A DNA stretch of 5,802 nt from Firmicutes bacterium CAG:110 (GTDB lineage: Bacteria; Bacillota; Clostridia; Oscillospirales; Oscillospiraceae), in contig HF988091.1 of NCBI GenBank assembly GCA_000434635.1, forward strand, positions 1,823 to 7,624, read 5' to 3'. This document shows positions 1 through 4,972 of this stretch, one piece after another; within the stretch, counting starts at the first letter, position 1; every line of letters begins with the position of its first letter. The notes below the pieces were generated by a model, which made no database searches, was not told the origin of the DNA, and saw only the letters and a list, made by a program, of their open reading frames with translations. Position numbers and translations under genes: made by a program.

Positions 1-16
1 GAACGGCAAGCCGTTC
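1..16 (-). terminator. Probable nagB terminator, cut by window edge
   Basis: GAACGGC and GCCGTTC form a short inverted repeat (about 6 bp with a 4-nt loop) 20 bases past the nagB stop codon. Read on the minus strand it is in the right place for an intrinsic terminator, but any T-tract would lie beyond the left edge and cannot be seen. The stem may also extend past base 1. Confidence 0.5.
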
Positions 17-36
17 CGGGACAAACTATTTAACAA

Positions 37-774
37 TTACAGCAGATCCTTCACCAGAGACAGGGCAGCCTCGTCCGCGACCAGCGTGAAGTCGGGGTGC
101 AGCTGGAGGATGGAGCCGGGCGCCTGAGGGTTGATGGGGCCAAAGAAGCAGTCCTTCACGGCCTGTGCCTTCTTTTCGCCGTTGACCACCAGCAGAACGC
201 GCTTTGCCTTCATGATGGAGCCGATGCCCATGGTGTAAGCGTGGGTGGGAACGTCGTCCCGGGAAGCAAAGAAGCGGGCGTTGGCGTCGATGGTGGAAGC
301 GGTCAGAGCCACCTTGTTGGTGCCCTTGACAAAAGCGTCCGCAGGCTCGTTGAAGCCGATGTGGCCGTTGGGGCCGAGGCCCAGCAGCTGGAGATCAGCG
401 CCGCCGAAGGCGTCGATGACGGCATCGTACCGGGCGCACTCCGCTTCGGCGTCGGGGTTCATGCCGTTGGGGATGTTGCAGTTGGCCTGATCGATATTCA
501 CATGGTCGAACAGGTTGGTGCGCATAAAGTAAGCGTAGCTCTGGTCGTGATCCTTGGTCAGGCCCACGTACTCGTCCAGGTTCACGGTTCTGACCTTGGA
601 GAAGTCCAGATCGCCGGCTTCGTACTTGGCGATCAGTTCCTTGTAAGTACCCACGGGGCTGCTGCCGGTTGCCAGACCCAGCACGCAGTCGGGCTTCAGA
701 TAAATCTGGGCAGCGATAATATTGGCGGCCTTGCGGCTCACGTCGTTATAATCCTTGGCACGAATCAGTCTCAT
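37..774 (-). CDS. nagB: Glucosamine-6-phosphate deaminase NagB
   Basis: This enzyme converts glucosamine-6-phosphate to fructose-6-phosphate and ammonia in the cytoplasm, feeding amino sugars from chitin, mucin or recycled peptidoglycan into glycolysis. The 245-residue protein shows the sugar-phosphate-binding LATGSSPVG at 34-42, NLDEYVGL at 65-72 with the presumed general base Asp67, and the signature LGPNGHIGFNEP at 133-144 with His138 and Glu143. Asn136 stands where the E. coli enzyme has Asp141; as far as I recall this is normal for Gram-positive NagB. The length matches the short B. subtilis type (about 242 aa) rather than the longer allosteric E. coli enzyme (266 aa), so lack of GlcNAc-6-P activation is an inference. 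The ATG start follows an AAAGGGGA ribosome binding site at about 785-792. It is transcribed alone, divergently from the ECF gene; no nagA is visible in the window. Confidence 0.97.
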   Translation of the reverse strand: MRLIRAKDYNDVSRKAANIIAAQIYLKPDCVLGLATGSSPVGTYKELIAKYEAGDLDFSKVRTVNLDEYVGLTKDHDQSYAYFMRTNLFDHVNIDQANCNIPNGMNPDAEAECARYDAVIDAFGGADLQLLGLGPNGHIGFNEPADAFVKGTNKVALTASTIDANARFFASRDDVPTHAYTMGIGSIMKAKRVLLVVNGEKKAQAVKDCFFGPINPQAPGSILQLHPDFTLVADEAALSLVKDLL

Positions 775-809
775 TGGTAAAGTTCCCCTTTCGTAATTGA
801 CCTGATGGC

Positions 810-838
810 ATTATAACATCCTTTTCATTTTCTGTACA
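810..838 (-). promoter_or_regulatory. nagB promoter, extended -10
   Basis: On the minus strand TGTTATAAT (818-810) is a perfect extended -10 element. Seventeen bases upstream lies TGTACA (838-833), matching the -35 consensus at four of six positions. Transcription would start near 803, giving a leader of about 28 nt with the ribosome binding site in it. The -35 sits inside the 8-bp palindrome CTGTACAG (832-839). Confidence 0.75.
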
Positions 839-925
839 GTGCTTTCGGGGATTTTAGTTTATTTTGGTAAATCCATTCGTATTTCCTGCCCCTGTTTCAT
901 CTGGCCTTATTTTATATCGTAGATT

Positions 926-959
926 TGGTACTATATTTATAGCCAGAACTTGCTATACT
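926..959 (+). promoter_or_regulatory. Promoter of the ECF S-component gene, with overlapping palindrome
   Basis: TGCTATACT (951-959) is an extended -10 element 32 bases before the ATG; no good -35 is present at 17 bp (931-936 reads CTATAT). The missing -35 is covered by the 12-bp palindrome CTATATTTATAG (931-942), flanked by TGG at 926-928 and CCA at 943-945. This could be an operator for a repressor or activator. The promoter is moderately supported; the operator is a guess. Confidence 0.5.
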
Positions 960-975
960 GTTTCCATACCAATTC

Positions 976-1560
976 GGGAGGTAATTCACCATGGAAAAGA
1001 AACATACCCTGACCACACGGAAAATCGTTTTCGCGGCGCTGATGGCGGCCCTGACCGTAGCCGGTTCCGCGCTTCGCGTCACCCTGCCTCTGGATATCGC
1101 GGGAACCACGTCCTTCCATCTGGGCAACATCATGTGCGCCCTCAGCGGCATTTTACTTGGCCCATGGCTGGGCGGTCTGGCCTCCGGCCTCGGCTCCGCC
1201 ATTTATGATATCATGAACCCGCTGTACATCTCCGAGTGCTGGATCACCTTCCTGACCAAAGGTGCTTACGGCCTTGTCGCGGGTCTCATCATCCGGGCGG
1301 GCGGAAAGAAATTCGGCTATGTCAAAGCGCTTCTCGCCACGCTGGCCGGAGCGCTGACCTACGCGGTGCTGTACCTTGCCAAGAGCTATTTCTACAGCGG
1401 TCTGCTCATCAAGGGTCTGACCCCCGACGCGGCGCTGCTTACCGTCGTCGCCAAACTCCCCGCCACTGCGTTCAATGCCGTGGTTGCCCTCGTTTTCGCC
1501 CCCATCCTCGCGGTCGCCATCCAGAAGGCGCTGGAGGAAAACCATCTGACGATGGAATAA
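976..1560 (+). CDS. ECF transporter S component (substrate-binding membrane subunit); coding 991-1560
   Basis: Coding runs from the ATG at 991, eight bases after GGGAGGT (976-982). The 189-residue hydrophobic protein has about six membrane segments (roughly 11-32, 43-62, 64-78, 83-102, 110-130, 150-177), the usual size and topology for an S component. The first helix contains A15xxxA19 and A16xxxA20, like the small-residue motif S components use to dock on EcfT. The stretch HLGNIMCALSGILLGPWLGG (43-62) followed by GLGSAIYDIMNP is typical of the ECF substrate-specific families. It should capture a vitamin or similar micronutrient at the membrane and work with shared EcfA/EcfA'/EcfT, none of which is encoded here (group II arrangement). 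I cannot name the substrate. No riboswitch-like element lies upstream: the predicted leader is only about 25 nt. It ends at a strong terminator and stands alone in its transcript. Confidence 0.9.
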
Positions 1561-1572
1561 CGTCAAAATATG

Positions 1573-1604
1573 CGGGATGCAGAACTCTCTGCATCCCGTT
1601 TTTT
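1573..1604 (+). terminator. Strong intrinsic terminator of the ECF gene, possibly bidirectional
   Basis: CGGGATGCAGA (1573-1583) and TCTGCATCCCG (1588-1598) form a perfect 11-bp stem with an ACTC loop, followed directly by six T (1599-1604). It lies 12 bases after the ECF stop. On the minus strand the same stem comes right after the M23 stop codon, but the T-run there is interrupted (CATATTTTG), so it would be weaker in that direction. Confidence 0.95.
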
Positions 1605-2556
1605 ATGGCTGCACCTTGGGATATTCTTCCCAGTCCAAATCCTGATAGGGATATACCCTGCCCCAGCCGCTTTCTGTCCGCTGAATGCTGCTCCTGTGAC
1701 CGGACAGCAGCCGGACAATGTCGTAGACATTGATCCATATCTCCGAATTACATTCCTTCTGGCTCTCGTCGAATACCAGTTCCAGGCCGAAATGCAGATG
1801 CACCGTCTCGATGTTGTTGACATTTTCCCGGTCGGAATAGCCGGTTCTGCCCATGAAGCCGATGACGTCCCCCGCCTGCACCATGTCCCCCTCGGCAAGC
1901 CCCGGGGCAAAGGGCGTGTCCTTCTGCAAATGGGCGTAATAATAGTAGCGGCGGCTGTCAAAGCTGCGGATTCCCACCCGCCAGCCGCCGTACCGGTTCC
2001 AGCCCATGGCCTCTACCACGCCGCCTTCCACCGCCACGACGGGCGTTCCCAGAGCGCCCATCAGATCGTTGCCTAAATGCTTCCGCCGGAATCCAAAGGA
2101 ACGGGCCACGCCGAAATCGTCGCAGTGGCTGTAGCCATACCCCGCCGCGATTGGCGAGAACGCTTTCAAGCCATAGGTTGCCACCCACTGCCCGTCCTTT
2201 TCGATGGCGTAGCTGCCCACAAGACCGCCCAGAGCAGCCGTGTACGCCCGGTGGTAGTAGTCATAATATTTGTACAGGTCGCCCAGCAGCTGTTCCGGCT
2301 GTTTGTCCTTTTTCAAATCGGAAACTGCCTGCTTCACCGAAGCAAGAGCGCACTTTCCCCCGGTGCGGCAGGCCGCCAGCGCCAATATGTCAATCCACGA
2401 AATGTGCTTTTCCTGTTCAAAGGTCGCGATGTCCTGATCCAGCGCGTACTTCATGGACTCATAGGGCACGTTAAAATCCACCCATCTGATGGTCTCCGCC
2501 TGAACCGGCAGCACCAGCATGGGCAGGATCAATATGGACGCCAAAAGCCGCTTCAT
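1603..2556 (-). CDS. Secreted M23-family metallopeptidase (LytM/lysostaphin-type)
   Basis: A 317-residue zinc peptidase predicted to cut peptide cross-links of peptidoglycan outside the membrane. Residues 1-20 form a Sec signal peptide (MKR, hydrophobic core, VQA before ETIRW); there is no lipobox cysteine, so it should be released rather than lipid-anchored. Residues 21-140 form a helical N-terminal region without a motif I can name. The M23 domain follows: zinc ligands His160 and Asp164 (HLGND), the YYYYAHL block with catalytic His209, and VHLHFGL with catalytic His253 and zinc ligand His255. All key residues are present, so it should be active. The C-terminal FDESQKECNSEIWINVYD (262-279) recurs, as I recall, in related clostridial peptidases. 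The ATG is preceded by AAGAGGTGA (2569-2561). The stop codon overlaps the T-tract of the opposing terminator. Physiological role (division, lysis, sporulation) cannot be told from here. Confidence 0.92.
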   Translation of the reverse strand: MKRLLASILILPMLVLPVQAETIRWVDFNVPYESMKYALDQDIATFEQEKHISWIDILALAACRTGGKCALASVKQAVSDLKKDKQPEQLLGDLYKYYDYYHRAYTAALGGLVGSYAIEKDGQWVATYGLKAFSPIAAGYGYSHCDDFGVARSFGFRRKHLGNDLMGALGTPVVAVEGGVVEAMGWNRYGGWRVGIRSFDSRRYYYYAHLQKDTPFAPGLAEGDMVQAGDVIGFMGRTGYSDRENVNNIETVHLHFGLELVFDESQKECNSEIWINVYDIVRLLSGHRSSIQRTESGWGRVYPYQDLDWEEYPKVQP

Positions 2557-2589
2557 ATTCTCACCTCTTGGGTTAGAATATGAAGCGGC
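2547..2589. repeat. 15-bp perfect inverted repeat spanning the M23 start codon
   Basis: Bases 2547-2561 and 2575-2589 are exact reverse complements, with a 13-nt loop. On the minus strand the loop holds the ribosome binding site and the 3' arm holds the start codon plus codons 2-3 of the M23 gene; the arm is followed by TTTT (2546-2543). On the plus strand the stem is followed, after CGA, by six T (2593-2598). It may act as a terminator or attenuator in either direction, as a translation block, or as an operator. Confidence 0.85.
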
Positions 2590-2603
2590 CGATTTTTTAT
2601 CAA
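2575..2603 (-). promoter_or_regulatory. Candidate promoter for the M23 gene
   Basis: On the minus strand TTGATA (2603-2598, five of six) and TATTCT (2580-2575, four of six) are spaced by 17 bp. Transcription would start at about 2569-2567 (A, A, G), inside the loop of the inverted repeat, giving a leader of only 11-13 nt with the ribosome binding site at its 5' end. The -10 lies in the 5' arm of the repeat. Confidence 0.4.
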
Positions 2604-2619
2604 TGGAAATAAATGGACG

Positions 2620-3585
2620 TTACGTTAAATCCCGCACTACGTCCTTCGCCACCCGGTAGATATCCTCCATGGTGGTCAGGGACGAGATCTGATTTTTATA
2701 GTATCCGCTGTGGGGAACGCCCTTTAAGTACCAGGCAAAGTGCTTCCGGGCTTCCAGACAGGCTATGTGTTCGCCGTGGTCTTCCTCGGCAAGCTGGAAT
2801 TGCCGCACCGCCACCGCCACCCGGTCTTTGAGACAGGGGCGTCCGGCATAAACTTTTCCGGCAAGAGCGGCGTTGACCTCCTGAAAAATCCAGGGGTCGC
2901 CGAACACACTGCGGCCGATCATCAGCCCGTCCGCCCCGGTTCGTTTCAGGCATCGCACCGCCGCCTCGCCGCCGGTGATATCGCCGTTGGCAATGACGGG
3001 GATGGTCAGCTGCTCCTTGACCTTGTGGATGGCGTCCCAATCGGCGGTGCCGCTGTAGAGCATACTCCGGGTGCGCCCGTGAACGGCCACCATGGCCGCG
3101 CCGCTGTCCTCCATGCGCCGGGTAAAGTCCAGCACATTGATGCTGCCCTTGTCCCAGCCCAGGCGGCATTTGACGGTGACGGGCACGTCCACCGCTTTGA
3201 CTACGGCTTCCACGATCTTCCCCGCCAGCTCCGGCGTGCGCATCAGGCCGCAGCCGTCGCCGTTGTTTGCAACCTTGGGCATGGGGCAGCCCATGTTGAT
3301 GTCCAGAAAATCACAGCCGGAAATTTCCAGCGCCAGCCGCGCTCCCTCTGCCATGGTGTCCGGGTCGTTGCCGAAAATCTGCGCGCCGCAGACGCTGCCC
3401 GGATTTTTCCGGAGCAGCTTCGCGCTTTTCTGATCCCGGTACACCAGCGCACGGGAGGACACCATTTCCGTCACGGTGACCCCCGCCCCCAGCCCGGCGC
3501 ATATGATGCGGAAAGCCCAGTCCGTGACCCCCGCCATGGGCGCAAGGAACACGGGGTTATTCACTTCGATCGTTCCGATTCGCAA
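2620..3585 (-). CDS. dusB: tRNA-dihydrouridine synthase, DusB-like
   Basis: An FMN- and NADPH-dependent cytoplasmic enzyme that reduces specific uridines in the tRNA D-loop region to dihydrouridine. I start it at the TTG at 3585 (321 aa): GATGAGGTGA (3600-3591) is a good ribosome binding site at correct spacing, and the protein then begins MRIGTIEVNN followed by FLAPMAGVTD, where the family usually begins. An upstream in-frame GTG at 3663 adds 26 unrelated residues, lacks a ribosome binding site and lies upstream of the predicted transcription start. Motifs in the 321-residue numbering: APMAGVTD 15-22 (FMN), DINMGCP 95-101 with catalytic Cys100, VKCRLGW 138-144 with Lys139, HGRTR 169-173, ANGDI 199-203 and the phosphate-binding MIGR 222-225. 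The length fits DusB. Dus subfamily, and hence the target uridine, is less certain than the family. Confidence 0.94.
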   Translation of the reverse strand: MRIGTIEVNNPVFLAPMAGVTDWAFRIICAGLGAGVTVTEMVSSRALVYRDQKSAKLLRKNPGSVCGAQIFGNDPDTMAEGARLALEISGCDFLDINMGCPMPKVANNGDGCGLMRTPELAGKIVEAVVKAVDVPVTVKCRLGWDKGSINVLDFTRRMEDSGAAMVAVHGRTRSMLYSGTADWDAIHKVKEQLTIPVIANGDITGGEAAVRCLKRTGADGLMIGRSVFGDPWIFQEVNAALAGKVYAGRPCLKDRVAVAVRQFQLAEEDHGEHIACLEARKHFAWYLKGVPHSGYYKNQISSLTTMEDIYRVAKDVVRDLT

Positions 3586-3603
3586 TACAGTCACCTCATC
3601 CGC

Positions 3604-3639
3604 AGGGAAAATCTCCCTCGGGCGGCACCCCACCGCCCG
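3604..3639 (-). promoter_or_regulatory. Structured leader of dus (two adjacent hairpins)
   Basis: Between the predicted transcription start (about 3647) and the dus ribosome binding site lie a 7-bp GC-only hairpin (CGGGCGG 3619-3625 with CCGCCCG 3633-3639) and, directly abutting it, a 5-bp hairpin (AGGGA 3604-3608 with TCCCT 3614-3618). They stop just short of the ribosome binding site. No known riboswitch is recognised; this may simply stabilise the RNA. Confidence 0.45.
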
Positions 3640-3653
3640 CAGCAATATTGGGG

Positions 3654-3682
3654 ATTGTATCACAAATCGAGCCGCTTCGCAA
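3654..3682 (-). promoter_or_regulatory. Promoter of dus, extended -10
   Basis: On the minus strand TTGCGA (3682-3677, four of six) and TACAAT (3659-3654, five of six) are 17 bp apart, with TGA just before the -10 giving an extended -10. It sits immediately after the stop codon of the small membrane protein. Start of transcription would be near 3647, about 62 nt before the TTG start. Confidence 0.65.
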
Positions 3683-3684
3683 CC

Positions 3685-3945
3685 TTAAAACAATACCGTA
3701 ATGAGCCAGGTAAGCCCGGTCAGCAGCGCGCCGCCCGCCGCCCACACCGCGCCGTAAAGATACAGGTGCCGCCTCTTTTTCGTCCGGTCGCCGGTGTGGA
3801 TGGCCCTCTGGGCTTCCTTCAGAAGCGCCTCGTCGGTGATTCCCTCCCCAACCGCGTTGTCCTTGAGAATGAAAATCGCCTGTTCAAACAGCTTCGGGTC
3901 GGGAGAATGCACCACGATCACCTGACGGGAAATGCCTTTTACCAT
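3685..3945 (-). CDS. Small single-pass membrane protein, function unknown
   Basis: An 86-residue protein with a soluble N-terminal part (about 1-58), a basic stretch DRTKKRRH at 53-60, and one hydrophobic segment at about 62-85 ending at the C-terminus. That layout suggests a tail-anchored protein with its N-terminal part in the cytoplasm. The N-terminus MVKGISRQVIVVHSPDPKLFEQAIFILKD resembles, from memory, a small conserved protein common in Oscillospiraceae that databases sometimes mislabel as a translation initiation factor 2; nothing in it looks like a GTPase. It lies 60 bases after the TtcA-like gene on the same strand. AGGAGGCGG (3960-3952) is a good ribosome binding site, but it is paired in a hairpin (see the repeat at 3953-3988). 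That it is a gene is well supported; its job is not known to me. Confidence 0.8.
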   Translation of the reverse strand: MVKGISRQVIVVHSPDPKLFEQAIFILKDNAVGEGITDEALLKEAQRAIHTGDRTKKRRHLYLYGAVWAAGGALLTGLTWLITVLF

Positions 3946-3952
3946 AATTTAC

Positions 3953-3988
3953 CGCCTCCTTATGGAAAAGTTTTCCCACAAGGAGGCG
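3953..3988 (-). repeat. Hairpin sequestering the Shine-Dalgarno of the small membrane protein
   Basis: CGCCTCCTT and AAGGAGGCG (3953-3961 with 3980-3988) form a perfect 9-bp stem, topped by an inner GGAAA/TTTCC stem (3964-3968 with 3972-3976). On the minus strand the 3' arm is the ribosome binding site of the small membrane protein, and the 5' arm contains CCTCCTT, identical to the anti-SD tail of 16S rRNA. No T-tract follows on this strand, so it does not look like a terminator. Confidence 0.8.
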
Positions 3989-3989
3989 A

Positions 3990-3998
3990 TTTATACCA
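3990..3998 (-). promoter_or_regulatory. Candidate extended -10 promoter for the small membrane protein
   Basis: TGGTATAAA on the minus strand (3998-3990) is a good extended -10 element just after the stop of the TtcA-like gene; the -35 position is poor (GGACGA at 17 bp). Transcription would start at roughly 3984-3982, within the 5' arm of the SD-sequestering hairpin. The absence of a purine at these positions is a weakness. Confidence 0.35.
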
Positions 3999-4005
3999 TC
4001 ACGGT

Positions 4006-4746
4006 TTATTCTTCGTCCTTCGGCCGCTTATACCGCCCCTTCGGCTCCCAAGCCGCCAGCGGGTAACGCTGCATGGCGCCGAAAATTCGCTCCTTCAGAT
4101 CGGGATAGGTTTTGCTCAGCTCGAAAATCAGCTGCTTGACCTCTCCCCGCTTCGTGACCTTGTCCACAGGACAGCGGTTTTGCAGCACCGGCAGGTTCAT
4201 ACGCGCCGCAAAATTGTCCAGCGTCTTTTCGTGAATGTACAGCATGGGGCGTATCTGCACGATGCCGGTTCTGTCCAGATTGGTCACCGGCTGGAAGCAG
4301 TTGATGCGCCCCTCGAACAGCAGCGACATAAGAAACGTCTCCACCGCGTCGTCATAGTGATGTCCCAGCGCCAGCTTGTTGAAGCCCTTGTCCAGAATCG
4401 CCTGATTCAGCGCCCCCCGGCGCATTTTGGCGCACATGGAGCAGGGATTCTTCTCCTTGCGGTGGTCAAAAATAATGGGCGCAATCTCCGTCTTCACCAC
4501 GGTATAGGGCACGTTCCACTCCTCGCACAGCGCCGCGACCTGGGAATAGTCCATCCCCAGCCCCATATCAATGGTGATCGCTTCCAGCTCGTATGGCTTA
4601 TTAAAGTATTCCCGCAGCCCCGCCAGCAAAATCAGCAGGGCGAGAGAATCCTTCCCTCCGGACACGCCCACGGCAATGCGGTCGCCCGCCTCGATCATAT
4701 GATAGTCGTCCACGCACCGCCGAACCAGTCCCATCAGCTTTTGCAT
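4006..4746 (-). CDS. ttcA: TtcA-family tRNA thiolation enzyme (PP-loop ATPase)
   Basis: PP-loop ATPase related to TtcA, which adenylates cytidine 32 of tRNA and replaces its oxygen with sulfur (s2C32) using a [4Fe-4S] cluster. The 246-residue protein has the PP-loop SGGKDS at 29-34, the adenine-binding-region IDMG at 59-62, CSMC (Cys102, Cys105) followed by AKMRRG, LGHHYDD at 127-133, and RCPVD with Cys192. The three cysteines match the cluster ligands of TtcA in order. It is shorter than E. coli TtcA (311 aa), mostly through shorter termini. TilS is unlikely: the CxxC and LGHHYDD pattern fits the TtcA/TtuA-type group. Whether the substrate is C32 or another position is not certain in Clostridia. 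The ATG is preceded by GGAGG (4761-4757). It is divergent from rplM and first of four minus-strand genes. Confidence 0.85.
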   Translation of the reverse strand: MQKLMGLVRRCVDDYHMIEAGDRIAVGVSGGKDSLALLILLAGLREYFNKPYELEAITIDMGLGMDYSQVAALCEEWNVPYTVVKTEIAPIIFDHRKEKNPCSMCAKMRRGALNQAILDKGFNKLALGHHYDDAVETFLMSLLFEGRINCFQPVTNLDRTGIVQIRPMLYIHEKTLDNFAARMNLPVLQNRCPVDKVTKRGEVKQLIFELSKTYPDLKERIFGAMQRYPLAAWEPKGRYKRPKDEE

Positions 4747-4827
4747 AGTTGTTTTTCCTCCGAAATCCGCTTAAAATAGGACGTTAGAAAACGAGAGCAT
4801 TCGCGATTATTTTCGAGCATTTGGAAG

Positions 4828-4856
4828 ATCATTCGGTATTTCATAAAATTTCTCAA
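4828..4856 (-). promoter_or_regulatory. Candidate promoter for the TtcA-like gene
   Basis: On the minus strand TTGAGA (4856-4851, five of six) and AATGAT (4833-4828, four of six) are 17 bp apart; transcription would start near 4821, about 75 nt before the ATG. Its -35 is only 8 bp from the -35 of the rplM promoter on the other strand. Confidence 0.45.
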
Positions 4857-4864
4857 AAATGCTG

Positions 4865-4893
4865 TTGACATTTGATTTTTAATGTGGTATAAA
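4865..4893 (+). promoter_or_regulatory. Strong sigma-A-type promoter of rplM-rpsI
   Basis: TTGACA (4865-4870) is a perfect -35, followed after 17 bp by TATAAA (4888-4893), with TGG in front of it making an extended -10. Transcription should start near 4900, about 73 nt before the rplM ATG. This strength fits a ribosomal protein operon. Confidence 0.92.
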
Positions 4894-4899
4894 GTTCAA

Positions 4900-4972
4900 G
4901 CGTCCTGAAGGCATTATACTTCAGGCATCTGAGAATGTCAAAATATTTTAATCCAAATTGGAGGAAATCATA
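4900..4972 (+). promoter_or_regulatory. rplM leader with hairpin (candidate L13 leader)
   Basis: The leader begins with a 7-bp hairpin, CCTGAAG (4904-4910) and CTTCAGG (4919-4925) with loop GCATTATA, followed by an A/T-rich unstructured stretch and the ribosome binding site GGAGG (4960-4964). Low-GC Gram-positives have a known putative autoregulatory L13 leader in this position. I see a hairpin in the right place but cannot confirm that it matches that RNA family. Confidence 0.5.

Noticed and set aside
97..780. A 227-codon open frame antisense to nagB
   Set aside because: Val/Gly/His-rich, no recognisable domain, fully covered by an unmistakable nagB on the other strand.
781..990. A riboswitch upstream of the ECF gene
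   Set aside because: The predicted transcription start leaves only about 25 nt of leader, and no stem pattern of a known vitamin riboswitch is visible in the region.
3586..3663. A 26-residue N-terminal extension of dus from GTG at 3663
   Set aside because: No ribosome binding site, no family similarity, and it lies upstream of the predicted transcription start; the TTG at 3585 fits all criteria.
3953..3988. The SD-masking hairpin as an intrinsic terminator of ttcA
   Set aside because: No T-tract follows the stem on the minus strand, and the following bases are the spacer and start of the next gene.
2740..4779. A 679-codon open frame on the plus strand, antisense to dus, the small membrane gene and ttcA
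   Set aside because: It starts at a GTG without a ribosome binding site, has a His/Gln/Arg-rich composition without any domain, and spans three well-supported genes on the other strand. Stop-poor antisense frames are expected from GC-rich codon bias.
4958..4972. A five-residue rplM extension from the in-frame TTG
   Set aside because: The TTG overlaps the ribosome binding site; the ATG at 4973 gives the normal length and correct spacing.
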